From an uncultured Saprospiraceae bacterium (GTDB lineage Bacteria > Bacteroidota > Bacteroidia > Chitinophagales > Saprospiraceae), in assembly GCA_937926205.1 (NCBI GenBank), contig CALEYL010000040.1, positions 1-64,000 of the forward strand: DNA of 64,000 nt, given 5' to 3'. The notes under the pieces were generated by a model. It was not told the origin of the DNA and searched no databases. It saw nothing but the letters and a program-made list of their open reading frames with translations. Of the stretch, positions 1 to 8,862 are shown piece after piece (the stretch's first letter is position 1; the number at the start of each line of letters is the position of its first letter). The position numbers were made by a program, and so were the translations under genes.

Positions 1-1
1 C

Positions 2-43
2 CTCTATGAAGGCTGGAGGCTCTACGATGTGTATAAACCGTAG
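2..43 (+). CDS. C-terminal end of an unidentified protein (partial, cut by window edge)
   Basis: One frame is open from the first bases and ends at a TAG at 41-43. It reads LYEGWRLYDVYKP, which is aromatic and charged like a genuine C-terminus rather than the low-complexity spacer that follows. Only 13 residues are visible, so no family can be named. The gene converges on the PspC gene, and the REP-like palindrome lies between them. Confidence 0.35.
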   Translation, partial: LYEGWRLYDVYKP

Positions 44-78
44 CTGCCGGTAGGCGGGAAGTCTGATAGCTGCGTTCA

Positions 79-120
79 TTTCGACTACGCTCAATGACCG
101 CTCGTTGAGCGAAGCCGAAA
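79..120. repeat. REP-like palindromic repeat, copy 1
   Basis: An imperfect palindrome: the arm TTTCGACTACGCTCAA is mirrored by TTGAGCGAAGCCGAAA across a TGACCGCTCG centre. The same sequence recurs inverted at 59449-59490, and the match extends outwards to about 67-134, so this is a dispersed element rather than a private terminator. It sits between two convergent genes. Confidence 0.75.
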
Positions 121-143
121 CAGAGGCCTTCGCAAGCCTTAAC

Positions 144-362
144 TCAATTCCAGAGTAAATTTCGGCGCTGTTTGATGTACCGCTTTACGTTGAGCCAGAA
201 AGCTGCGACCAGATAAATGATCAGTGGAGACCCCAACGCGATGAAGGAAGCATAGATGAAATACATGCGCACTCTCGCAGAAGCTATGCCCATTTTTTCG
301 CCCAGATAGCTACAAACACCGAATGCAGATTTCTCCAGCAAGTTTTTAAGGTCGTTAATCAT
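144..362 (-). CDS. PspC domain-containing small membrane protein
   Basis: The 72-residue protein consists almost wholly of a PspC domain. An N-terminal amphipathic stretch contains GVCSYLGEKMGI and is followed by one hydrophobic helix (about residues 34-56, FIYASFIALGSPLIIYLVAAFWL) and a basic tail. In the phage-shock family PspC is an inner-membrane protein that senses envelope stress, with PspB and PspA. No pspA or pspB is visible nearby, and Bacteroidota often carry stand-alone PspC proteins. The start is the ATG at 362-360. The family is clear, the role here is inferred. Confidence 0.8.
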   Translation of the reverse strand: MINDLKNLLEKSAFGVCSYLGEKMGIASARVRMYFIYASFIALGSPLIIYLVAAFWLNVKRYIKQRRNLLWN

Positions 363-643
363 TTTTCTGCTGTTGTGTTAAAATTGAACGCTTGTTTCAG
401 GAATATTTGTATTAATGGCATGTCCGGTTTTCAGCCAATTGATTCAAAACAAGTGCTTAAACAACACGAACAAAAAAAAAGATGCAATTTTTAGCGCAAA
501 TTTAAGCGGCAAAGTAGCGTGCTGCGCAAGTTCATGCCCTGTTTTTTTAATTCGGATAAGTGGCGCTGTTTTAAAGACGGCTCCGAAAATGAATCCGGAA
601 CACTCCTGAAAACAACACCACTTACCCAAACAGCGCATAAAAT

Positions 644-3325
644 CTATTGCCCGCAAAGGCAGGTAGGTCCGTGATTAAAGCCCAAACCTGTAGCAGGCCA
701 GGTATTGGCACTGCCTTCCATTTCAAAATAGAATTTAGTGCGTTTGCGATCGTAATTGCCAATCTCATTTAAGGTGTCCGCATCGTACAAGCGGCCATTC
801 AACATGACATAACGAATGGATTCGGTGTTTTGAATGTTTGTCAAAGGGTTCTTATCCAGAATGACCAAATCGGCTAATTTTCCTGCTTTGATTGAGCCAA
901 TTTCTTTGTCCATGCCCAGATAAACAGCACCGTTAATCGTAGACGCCCGCAATGCCTGCAAGGGGCTCATACCGCCTTGCGCAAACATCCAGGTTTCCCA
1001 GTGCGCGCCAATCCCCTGAATCTGTCCGTGCGACCCCAGGTTAATATTTACACCGGCGTCCTGAAGTTTTTTGCAGGATTTGGAAGTAAGGATATGCCCG
1101 TTTTCGTATTCTTCATCCGGGATCATGGTGCGGAAACGAGCACGGCTGTCTATGACCGGCCGCGGCGTGAAATTGAGCAATCGCTTTTTCTCCCAGACAT
1201 TGGTTTTCTGATACCAATAGTATTCCCCGTTTACACTGCCGTAATTCACAATTAATGTTGGCGTATTGTGCGCCTTTGTCGATTTCCAGAATTGTATGAC
1301 ATCGTTGTAAAGCGGCGCAACCGGAATGTTATGCTCCACGCCGGTGTGGCCGTCAGCAACCATGCTCATGTTGTGATAAAAGAAAGAACCGCCTTCCGGG
1401 ACGACCATGATGTTCAGTTCCCGTGCCGCCTGAATAACCTGCTGACGCTGTTCGCGGCGTGGCTGGTTGTAGCTTTTCACACTGAATGCCCCGAACGCTT
1501 TAGTCCTTCGCAGCGCAGAACGCGCATCATCCAGACTGTTGATGACCGCTTTGAAGTCGCCTTCCGCTCCATAGAGAATAGTTCCGGTTGAAAAAATCCG
1601 CGGCCCGAGCATGGTTCCGGCTTTCACCATTTCCGCCTGAGAAAAGACCATTTCTGTGTTTGAAGAAGGATCGTGTACAGTGGTGACCCCATAAGCCAGG
1701 TTGGCGTAATAGTGCCACTGTTTCTGCGGGCTGATGCCGTATCTGAAATTCCCCACGTGGGCATGAACGTCTACCAGACCAGGTATGATGGTTTTGCCGC
1801 TGCAATCAATCACTTTAGCGCCTCTTGGAATGCTTACCCGCGAGGCAGGTCCAACCGCTTTGATCCGGTTTTCTTCTACAAGCACCGTGCCTTTTTCAAT
1901 CACCTGATCGCCTTCCATGGTGATGATCCGGGCGTTTTTGAATGCAACAACACCCTCTGGTTTATCATATGGCAGTTTCAAACCGATTTTTAACCCTGTT
2001 GTGTCAATTGGGGGAATGCTGTCCACCGCGCCCTCCAGAAAAAGGAAACGGTTCGTCAGCGGTTCAGAAAAATATTCTTCCCCCAAAGTCCAGTGCAGGG
2101 TTTTGCTGTCTGCCGACCAGTGCAGGTTGATGCCCGCATCACGGGCTACCTGTGCTACCGGGATCGCCTTTGTGTTGGCAGAAAGGCCAATGGCTTGTCC
2201 CGGCATGGGCATCGGTGCAATGTAAACTTTGAACAATTCTGTAAAGGCAATCCAGCGGTTGTCGGGGCTTGGCACGAACTGGTTGGTATATTGAGTATTG
2301 AAAACTACTTTTTCGTCACTGCCATCAGGTTTTATGCTCTTGAATGCTTTTGACAGACTGCCAAATAAGTAGCCTCCTGTTTGTATAAAAATTCGCTTTC
2401 CGTCAGCTGAAAATTGTGGATTTTCACCTTGCGGAGTTACCAGGGAAGCTTTTCCCCCAGTGGCATCCATCAGGTAGATGCCCGGTTCCTTACAAAAAGC
2501 AAACCCCTGATGGTCGTTGCCGTCTTCTTTGCGATAAACAATTTGCTTGCCATCAGGCGAGAAAGCAGGGGTCCGGTAGATTCCTTTTTCAAGGCTGAGT
2601 TTGGTCGATTGCCCGGTTCTCATATCCAGCTTGCGAATTGCTCCCATTCCTTCGTCCGTCCAACTCACGTAGACGATACTTTGACCATCAGGTGAAAAAG
2701 AAGGTTCGTATTCCAGATCGGTACCTTTTGTCAACCGTTCAGGTTGGCCATCCGGCAATGCTTTTTTCCACAAATAACCGGCAGCATTGAAAACCAATAA
2801 TTTGCCGTCCGGAGAAGTTCTGGCCTGGCGAATGGCAAGTACATCAAACTGATCCGTGTAAACTTTGTTTTCAAAATGAACGGTTTCTGTAAACCGATGT
2901 TTGGCGCTCGCCTGAAAAGGGATGTTACTTGCTTTTCCAGTTTCGGTGTCGACTTTCCAGAGCTTGCCTTTTCCCCAAATGACCAGGTTTTTATTGTCAG
3001 GAAGCCAGTCGAATCCGGTATAACTTCCAAAAATAGTCCACGCTTCCTGTTGGTCTTTGCTCAAACCGTCCCAAAGAAGATACTCTTCTCCGGTTTCCAG
3101 ATTGTGTACTGAAAGCACGCTCTCTGTGCGCATCCTTCTTACAAAAGCTATTTTTTTGCCATCTCTGGATATCTGGGGCCTGCATCCGGCGCCAACAATA
3201 TCTTCTATTTTACCCTCCTGGCGATCATAGCGCCTGATGGCGAAAATCTGATTATTGGGATCCTTGTTGTATTGAAAATAGCCCCCCCGGGTACATATCC
3301 TCGCTAAAATAAACATACCGCCCAT
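644..3325 (-). CDS. Amidohydrolase with PD40 repeats, C-terminal part of a frameshifted gene
   Basis: The protein carries further TolB-like PD40 beta-propeller repeats (repeated FSPDGK-type motifs) followed by a complete amidohydrolase domain. The latter has the metal-binding HAH of VDVHAHVG near 1757-1775 and ends with the typical stretch GSIKAGKLADLVILDKNPL. Secreted enzymes of this build in Bacteroidota run to about 1,080 residues and begin with a signal peptide. That N-terminus is encoded just upstream (3252-3914) in another frame. The first dozen residues here (before about 3289) come from out-of-frame sequence, so the ATG at 3325 is not a natural start. Removing one G from the seven-G run at 3282-3288 joins the two parts into one 1,089-residue protein. 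The substrate is unknown. Confidence 0.85.
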   Translation of the reverse strand: MGGMFILARICTRGGYFQYNKDPNNQIFAIRRYDRQEGKIEDIVGAGCRPQISRDGKKIAFVRRMRTESVLSVHNLETGEEYLLWDGLSKDQQEAWTIFGSYTGFDWLPDNKNLVIWGKGKLWKVDTETGKASNIPFQASAKHRFTETVHFENKVYTDQFDVLAIRQARTSPDGKLLVFNAAGYLWKKALPDGQPERLTKGTDLEYEPSFSPDGQSIVYVSWTDEGMGAIRKLDMRTGQSTKLSLEKGIYRTPAFSPDGKQIVYRKEDGNDHQGFAFCKEPGIYLMDATGGKASLVTPQGENPQFSADGKRIFIQTGGYLFGSLSKAFKSIKPDGSDEKVVFNTQYTNQFVPSPDNRWIAFTELFKVYIAPMPMPGQAIGLSANTKAIPVAQVARDAGINLHWSADSKTLHWTLGEEYFSEPLTNRFLFLEGAVDSIPPIDTTGLKIGLKLPYDKPEGVVAFKNARIITMEGDQVIEKGTVLVEENRIKAVGPASRVSIPRGAKVIDCSGKTIIPGLVDVHAHVGNFRYGISPQKQWHYYANLAYGVTTVHDPSSNTEMVFSQAEMVKAGTMLGPRIFSTGTILYGAEGDFKAVINSLDDARSALRRTKAFGAFSVKSYNQPRREQRQQVIQAARELNIMVVPEGGSFFYHNMSMVADGHTGVEHNIPVAPLYNDVIQFWKSTKAHNTPTLIVNYGSVNGEYYWYQKTNVWEKKRLLNFTPRPVIDSRARFRTMIPDEEYENGHILTSKSCKKLQDAGVNINLGSHGQIQGIGAHWETWMFAQGGMSPLQALRASTINGAVYLGMDKEIGSIKAGKLADLVILDKNPLTNIQNTESIRYVMLNGRLYDADTLNEIGNYDRKRTKFYFEMEGSANTWPATGLGFNHGPTCLCGQ

Positions 3326-3914
3326 CCGGTGATACGGAAGGTTCGTTCACATCCTGCTGGTCGTTTTTCTTTTTAGTGAGCTGCACCCCTTCTCCCCCGT
3401 TAATGTGATATAGCCAGATTTCCCCAGCGCCTAAAGATCGCTGAGAAGAAAAGTGTTTTCTGGCCACAAAGTATTCTCCGTCGGGCATCCATTCTGCATT
3501 GTTCAGCAATCGGAAGCTCTCCTTTGTAACCTGCTTTGCATTGGAGCCATCGGGCCCCATGACCCAGATATTATCGCCTCCGCCTGCATCACTGGTAAAG
3601 AGAATCTTTTTACCATCCGGACTAAACCGGGGCTGAACTTCCCAGGCCAGACCCTGACGCAACACCGCGGCTTTTCCGCCACTGACAGGCATAGAGTAGA
3701 TGTCTCCCAGTAAATCAAAAACGATGGTTTGTCCGTCCGGGCTTATGTCGAGATTCATCCATGTTCCTTCGCTCAGATCAAAGGAGACTTCACTGGATGG
3801 CCCCGGAGGGTTGTTGACATCCCATTTTGGTTCTTCTTTCTTTTGTGAAAAAAGCGCACTGGTTGCCAGCAGCGCCAGAAGAGCATTCAAAAACAGTTTC
3901 TTCATCATAGTCAA
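3252..3914 (-). CDS. N-terminal part of the PD40/amidohydrolase, frameshifted
   Basis: This part holds a signal peptide (KKLFLNALLALLATSALFSQ) and the first PD40 propeller repeats, including DISPDGQTIVFD, FSPDGKKILFTSD and VSPDGRYVYFSED. The frame is lost just after SEDMYPGG and ends 12 codons later. Homologues continue GGxFQYNKDPN at this point, and that sequence is present in the next frame. The break falls on a run of seven C on the plus strand (3282-3288). Either the run is an indel mutation or assembly error, or a small fraction of full protein is made by slippage. The start is the ATG at 3914-3912 or at 3908. Confidence 0.85.
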   Translation of the reverse strand: MTMMKKLFLNALLALLATSALFSQKKEEPKWDVNNPPGPSSEVSFDLSEGTWMNLDISPDGQTIVFDLLGDIYSMPVSGGKAAVLRQGLAWEVQPRFSPDGKKILFTSDAGGGDNIWVMGPDGSNAKQVTKESFRLLNNAEWMPDGEYFVARKHFSSQRSLGAGEIWLYHINGGEGVQLTKKKNDQQDVNEPSVSPDGRYVYFSEDMYPGGLFSIQQGSQ

Positions 3915-4164
3915 ATTTTAGCTGTATAGATTCCTGATTAAAAGGCATGTTTTGCCGCAACAGGACTGCTAAGATAGCCATTACTCTTTTATCCATAGGG
4001 GGTTAGGCCAACTTCCCCCTTTGTCTTTTCTAAGGACTCAGACGTAGTATACCTCACTTGATTTGCGGTGCCCCGAGGATGTAATTTTAAATATATGCTT
4101 TCTATCATTTTTAATATTAAATTCATGCCTCAATGGTTGATTTAAAAACCTAAAACACAATGTC

Positions 4165-6720
4165 ATGAAAAGAATTTACTCATTGTTTTTGCTGCTTTTT
4201 GCCGTCCAGGCAATTTACGCACAATCCGTTTGCAAAGGGGTTGTAACCGATGCTGATAACGCACCATTGATCGGAGTCAGCATTTATGAAAAAGGAACGA
4301 CAAGAGGTACAGTCTCCGATGTAAACGGCAGCTATTCCATAGAATGTAGTCCGAATGCCATCCTTGTTTTTAGTTATGTCGGATTTGCCACGCAGGAAAT
4401 TGAACTCAACGGGACGACGACACTGGATGTTACGCTTACAGAAGGCATTACGCTGGCTGACCTCGAAATCGTAGGCAGTCGTAGCCTGAACCGCTCCGTT
4501 ACTGCCTCTCCGGTTGCCATCGACATCATTGACATACGGGAGGTTACCAACAGTGTTGGCCAGCTTGATCTGAATCAGTTGCTTCAATTTGCAGCGCCTT
4601 CTTTTAATGCTAACCGGCAATCCGGGGCAGACGGCGCTGATCACGTGGATCCTGCAACGCTTCGGGGGCTCGGCCCTGACCAAACGCTCGTCCTTGTCAA
4701 TGGCAAACGCCGCCACCAATCATCACTGATCAATCTTTACGGCACCCGCGGGCGGGGAAATACAGGAACCGACCTGAATTCAATTCCGGCGTCTGCCATT
4801 GAACGCATTGAAATTCTGCGCGACGGCGCTTCTGCTCAGTACGGCTCAGACGCCATCGCCGGCGTTATCAATATTGTTCTGAAAACAAGTACCGATGAAT
4901 TCTCCGGCAACCTCAATATGGGCGTCCATAAAGCCACCAACAACGGGGATCGCAATTTTGACGGCGAAAACGTACAACTCAGCGGAAACTATGGATTCAA
5001 AGTTGGCGATGGCGGCTTTGTGAATGTTACGGCTGATTATTGGGATAAAGGGCGTACGAACCGCCGTGATCCAGGCTTGTACCGCCAACAATTCGGAGAT
5101 GCAGAGGCCACCAATTTCGGCGCATATTTCAATTCCAGAATTCCGATCAGCAAACAAGCACATTTTTATGCATTTGGCGGCACCAATTTCAGGAAAACTG
5201 ATGCTTTTGCCTGGACGCGGGATCCGGGCAGTGCCCGCAACGTACTGTCTATCTATCCCAATGGGTTTGATCCCCATATCGTTTCTGACATTTCAGATCA
5301 GTCTGTTTCCGCCGGTATTCGCGGAGATTTACACGGCTGGGAAGTCGATTTTAACCACACTTTCGGGGCCAATCGTTTTCATTATTACGGCGAAGGAACC
5401 CTGAATGCTTCTCTTGAAGAGCGCTCCCCTACCCGCTTCGACGACGGTGGATTCGCGCTCAGTCAGGCGACAACCTCTCTGGATTTTACCCGCTATTTTA
5501 AAAATGCGCTTAAAGGGATTAACGTAGCCTATGGCATGGAATACCGCGTTGATCAATATGAAATTTTTGCAGGTGAAGAAGGTTCCTGGCAAACTTATGG
5601 CCCGGTTGTATTTGCCGTTGAGGATGGTGATACCATTTATCGCCCCGGCGGCGCCCAGGGATTCCCGGGGTTCAGCCCTGCCAATGAAGTCAATGAATCG
5701 CGGACCAATCTAGGCGCATATATCGATACAGAGTTTGACCTCAGTGACCGCTTTATGGTGGGCACAGCACTGCGTTTTGAGGAGTACAGTGATTTTGGCA
5801 ACACGTTTAATGGCAAAATTGCCGCTCGCCTGAAAATTGCCAATGGTCTTGCACTACGTGCCTCTGCCAGTACTGGTTTCCGTGCGCCTTCGCTGGCTCA
5901 GATTCACTTCAACTCCATTTTTACCGATTTTGTATCAGGGGTTGCTGTAGACAAATTCCTGGCTCGCAACAACAGTCCGATAACCCGGCAACTGGGTATT
6001 CCTGCACTGAAACAGGAACGTTCGGTAAACGCGAGCGCCGGACTGACTTATAATTCCGGAGCCTTATCTGTGACAGTAGATGGCTATTATGTCAAAGTAG
6101 AGGATCGCATCGTGTTAACCGGTGACTTTAGTTCTGACGACCCGGATATTGGTCAGGAGCTTCAGGCCATCAATGTCGGCAGCGCACGTTTTTTCACCAA
6201 TGCAGTTAACACCAGTACTACAGGCGCTGATGTCATCATCGCTTATGCCACGAGACTAAGCAACGGCCATCGCTTTTCGGCAACGCTTGCAGCGAATTTC
6301 AATGACATGAAAATTGATAAAGTCAATACCAGCGATAAACTGAAGGGCAAGGAAGACATTTATTTCAGCAACAGGGAGCGCCTGTTTTTATTGGCATCTG
6401 CACCCAATACCAAAGGTAACCTGGGAATTGAATACAAAACCAATCGCTTTAGTGCCAATGCGCGCCTGACTTATTTTGATAAAATTACACTTGAAGATTA
6501 TGTCGGCGCTTTGGATGTCTACGAGGCTGCAACTACACTCGATTTGAGCATATCTCTGGAGGTTTCCAAAAACCTGCGCCTGACCATTGGAGGAGCCAAT
6601 ATCCTGGATACCTATCCAACGCAGCAGGATGTGGAAACAGAAAGCGGCGGTTTGTGGGATTCCGTTCAAATGGGCTTTAACGGCGCATTTTACTTTACCC
6701 GTTTAGGCTTTAAATTCTGA
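4165..6720 (+). CDS. TonB-dependent outer-membrane receptor
   Basis: The 851-residue protein starts with a signal peptide (KRIYSLFLLLFAVQAIYAQS) followed by a carboxypeptidase-regulatory-like domain (about residues 22-95; GVSIYEKGTTRGTVSDVNGSY). A plug domain (about 105-240; QLLQFAAPSF, ERIEILRDGASAQYGSDAIAGVINI) and a 22-strand-type barrel ending in aromatic GFKF come next. It belongs to the TonB-linked receptors that import ligands too large for porins. No SusD partner, hydrolase or siderophore gene sits beside it, so the ligand cannot be told. The next gene converges on it across a hairpin. The upstream 250 bases contain no exact TAnnTTTG element. Confidence 0.93.
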   Translation: MKRIYSLFLLLFAVQAIYAQSVCKGVVTDADNAPLIGVSIYEKGTTRGTVSDVNGSYSIECSPNAILVFSYVGFATQEIELNGTTTLDVTLTEGITLADLEIVGSRSLNRSVTASPVAIDIIDIREVTNSVGQLDLNQLLQFAAPSFNANRQSGADGADHVDPATLRGLGPDQTLVLVNGKRRHQSSLINLYGTRGRGNTGTDLNSIPASAIERIEILRDGASAQYGSDAIAGVINIVLKTSTDEFSGNLNMGVHKATNNGDRNFDGENVQLSGNYGFKVGDGGFVNVTADYWDKGRTNRRDPGLYRQQFGDAEATNFGAYFNSRIPISKQAHFYAFGGTNFRKTDAFAWTRDPGSARNVLSIYPNGFDPHIVSDISDQSVSAGIRGDLHGWEVDFNHTFGANRFHYYGEGTLNASLEERSPTRFDDGGFALSQATTSLDFTRYFKNALKGINVAYGMEYRVDQYEIFAGEEGSWQTYGPVVFAVEDGDTIYRPGGAQGFPGFSPANEVNESRTNLGAYIDTEFDLSDRFMVGTALRFEEYSDFGNTFNGKIAARLKIANGLALRASASTGFRAPSLAQIHFNSIFTDFVSGVAVDKFLARNNSPITRQLGIPALKQERSVNASAGLTYNSGALSVTVDGYYVKVEDRIVLTGDFSSDDPDIGQELQAINVGSARFFTNAVNTSTTGADVIIAYATRLSNGHRFSATLAANFNDMKIDKVNTSDKLKGKEDIYFSNRERLFLLASAPNTKGNLGIEYKTNRFSANARLTYFDKITLEDYVGALDVYEAATTLDLSISLEVSKNLRLTIGGANILDTYPTQQDVETESGGLWDSVQMGFNGAFYFTRLGFKF

Positions 6721-6734
6721 TCATAATTGTTCAA

Positions 6735-6768
6735 CTGAAGCGGGGTTGTGCAAACTTCCCCGCTTCAG
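6735..6768. terminator. Bidirectional hairpin between receptor and VOC genes
   Basis: Perfect 11-base arms, CTGAAGCGGGG (6735-6745) and CCCCGCTTCAG (6758-6768), enclose a 12-base loop between two convergent genes. There is no clear T-run on either side, so it may stop transcription weakly or protect 3' ends. Confidence 0.65.
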
Positions 6769-6788
6769 ATAATTCCTGATGAAAGCCA

Positions 6789-7172
6789 TCAATGAATCGA
6801 ATGCAGGAAAATCTGATTGCCTTCCGTGTCTATAAAACTGGCAAAATAACCAATTTCCTCGTTGATCAGCATTTTGGGTAATGCGATGCTGCCACCGGCT
6901 CCTTCTACCCTGTTCAATACGTGATTCAAATCACTTCCTCCGTTCAGGTAGATCTTAGGGCCTTTGTCGCTGGGTTCGTACCCATCTCCATAGCAAATAG
7001 CGCCTCCAACCCCGCCTGCGTTCTGATCGTACAGAAGCATGCCCATAGTGACCGGCCCCATCTCCATTTCCGGCATTTCATAATCGAAAATAGCGCTGTA
7101 GAACTTTTTGGCGCGTTTGAAATCAGTTACCGGGATTTCAAACCAATTGATTGCATGGGTGTTCATTTCCAT
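6789..7172 (-). CDS. VOC family protein (glyoxalase/bleomycin-resistance fold)
   Basis: The 127-residue protein has the two beta-alpha-beta-beta-beta halves of the vicinal-oxygen-chelate fold: NWFEIPVTDFKRAKKFYSAIF opens the first, and the second ends GYFASFIDTEGNQIFLHS. The family includes metal-dependent lyases, dioxygenases and drug-binding proteins. This short single-domain form, with little beyond the fold, is common in Bacteroidota and usually has no known substrate. It stands alone, convergent with the receptor gene and divergent from der. Confidence 0.88.
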   Translation of the reverse strand: MEMNTHAINWFEIPVTDFKRAKKFYSAIFDYEMPEMEMGPVTMGMLLYDQNAGGVGGAICYGDGYEPSDKGPKIYLNGGSDLNHVLNRVEGAGGSIALPKMLINEEIGYFASFIDTEGNQIFLHSIH

Positions 7173-7489
7173 GATGATACCTAATTTTTACGGGTGAAAC
7201 AATATATTATTCTTTGATCAAAATACCATAGCAGTAGCTGCATTAACAGTATTGTTAACCAGATACTTATGTTATTTCCAGTCTTAAATCAGAGAGAGGC
7301 CGTAAAAATAAAACTTTTTTAAAACAAAAATGTTTTTTATCTTATTTTTTAAAATTTTTTATTTTAATATTTTAAATAACCCTTTCTCTTCAAGGGAATT
7401 ACAAGTTCATCTGAATTCTGTGTACCTTTGCGCGCGCTTAGAAAGAAAATGCGGGCTCATCGCATCCTAACGAGCACAAAATCAAGTAT
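7173..7489. other. Divergent intergenic region before der
   Basis: 317 bases separate the VOC gene from der. Positions 7290-7385 are almost pure A+T with several A- and T-tracts, which suits a bent or UP-element-like upstream region. A -7 element lies at 7423-7430. No reading frame, tRNA or repeat was seen. Confidence 0.6.
7423..7430 (+). promoter_or_regulatory. Putative -7 promoter element for der
   Basis: TACCTTTG matches the Bacteroidota consensus TAnnTTTG, 60 bases before the der start and just downstream of the A/T-rich tract. No convincing -33 TTTG was found. Confidence 0.55.
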
Positions 7490-8794
7490 ATGGGGAGTGT
7501 TATAGCAATAGTTGGTCGCCCGAACGTCGGAAAGTCAACCCTTTTCAATCGCCTGATCGGGGCGCCAAAAGCCATAGTTGACAACATAAGTGGTGTTACG
7601 AGGGATCGTCAGTATGGCGTTTGCACCTGGAATGGCAAAACTTTTACAGTCATTGATACCGGAGGATTCGTACGCGACTCTGAAGACGTTTTTGAAGCGG
7701 CTATCCGGTCGCAGGTAAAAATAGCAGTTGAAGAAGCTGCTTTGATCATATTCATGGTAGATGTTTCTACAGGTATTACAGACCTGGATGAACAGGTTGC
7801 AGATTTGTTGCGGCGCCATAAAAAACCGGTATTGCTCGCTGTCAATAAGGTTGACAATGGCGATCGAATGCTGGAAGCCAATGAATTCTGGAGCCTGGGC
7901 ATTGAAGAAACGTTTTTCCTGTCCTCTGTCTCAGGTAGTGGTACTGGTGAATTACTTGATGCCGTTACCAGCCGGATCGAAGATGAGTCTGAGGCTGTCT
8001 CGGAAATACCGCGCATCGCCATCGTCGGCCAACCGAACGTAGGCAAATCTTCCCTGACGAATGCCTTGCTGGGAGAAGAACGCAACATCGTAACAGAGGT
8101 GGCAGGCACCACCCGGGATTCCATCCATTCCAAATACTCCAAGTACGGCAAAGAGTTCATTATTGTTGACACAGCAGGTATCCGCAAGAAAGCCAAAGTC
8201 CATGAAGACCTTGAGTTTTACTCGGTCATGCGCGCCATCAGGGCCATTGAAGAAGCCGATGTTTGTTTGCTAATGATTGATGCGCAGACCGGTATGGAAA
8301 GCCAGGACATGAGTATTTTCAGGTTGGCTCAACGCAGAAACAAAGGCATTGTGCTCCTTGTCAACAAATGGGACCTGGTGGACAACAAAGAAACCAATAC
8401 GGCCAAGCACCTGGAAGAGCAAATCAGGAAGGACATCTCGCCCTTTTCTGATGTTCCGATTCTTTTTATTTCTGCTCTGGAGAAGCAAAGGATTTTCAAA
8501 GCAGTGGAATTGGCAATGGAAGTAGCGGAAAACCGTAACCGGAAAATAAAAACATCAGAGTTGAACAATGTGATGCTGGAAGCCATCGAAAAATATGCGC
8601 CTCCGGCTTATCGCGGCAAGCTCATCAAGATCAAGTACGTTACGCAGCTGCCTATTTATTATCCGGCTTTTGCCTTCTTTTGCAGTCATCCCAAATATGT
8701 GCGGGAGAATTATAAGAACTATCTGGAAAACCAGTTGCGCAAAAATTTCAACTTCACCGGCGTGCCGATCAGCATCTTTTTCCGGGAAAAATAA
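7490..8794 (+). CDS. der: Ribosome-assembly GTPase Der (EngA)
   Basis: The 434-residue protein has the tandem G-domain layout unique to Der. The first P-loop is GRPNVGKST near residues 9-17 with DTGG and NKVD. The second is GQPNVGKSS near 183 with DTAG and NKWD. A KH-like C-terminal domain follows (about 350-434). Der binds the 50S subunit and is essential for its maturation. Length and start (ATG at 7490, immediately MGSVIAIVGRPN) fit the family. It appears to be a single-gene unit ending at a hairpin shared with lysA. Confidence 0.97.
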   Translation: MGSVIAIVGRPNVGKSTLFNRLIGAPKAIVDNISGVTRDRQYGVCTWNGKTFTVIDTGGFVRDSEDVFEAAIRSQVKIAVEEAALIIFMVDVSTGITDLDEQVADLLRRHKKPVLLAVNKVDNGDRMLEANEFWSLGIEETFFLSSVSGSGTGELLDAVTSRIEDESEAVSEIPRIAIVGQPNVGKSSLTNALLGEERNIVTEVAGTTRDSIHSKYSKYGKEFIIVDTAGIRKKAKVHEDLEFYSVMRAIRAIEEADVCLLMIDAQTGMESQDMSIFRLAQRRNKGIVLLVNKWDLVDNKETNTAKHLEEQIRKDISPFSDVPILFISALEKQRIFKAVELAMEVAENRNRKIKTSELNNVMLEAIEKYAPPAYRGKLIKIKYVTQLPIYYPAFAFFCSHPKYVRENYKNYLENQLRKNFNFTGVPISIFFREK

Positions 8795-8804
8795 GCTGTC
8801 AGTC

Positions 8805-8852
8805 GGCAGTTTTTCAGTGGGGAGTCAGCAGACGCCTTCCTGAAAAACTGCC
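8805..8852. terminator. Bidirectional hairpin between der and lysA
   Basis: GGCAGTTTTTCAG (8805-8817) pairs perfectly with CTGAAAAACTGCC (8840-8852) between the convergent genes. The left side also has CAGT repeated at 7-8-base steps (8800, 8807, 8815), a weak form of the heptad arrays seen elsewhere in the window. Confidence 0.7.
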
Positions 8853-8862
8853 CTTGCCCAAA

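Noticed and set aside
415..656. Two overlapping 64- and 70-codon frames after the PspC gene
   Set aside because: They read opposite strands of the same spacer, have no homology-like pattern and the spacer composition is noncoding.
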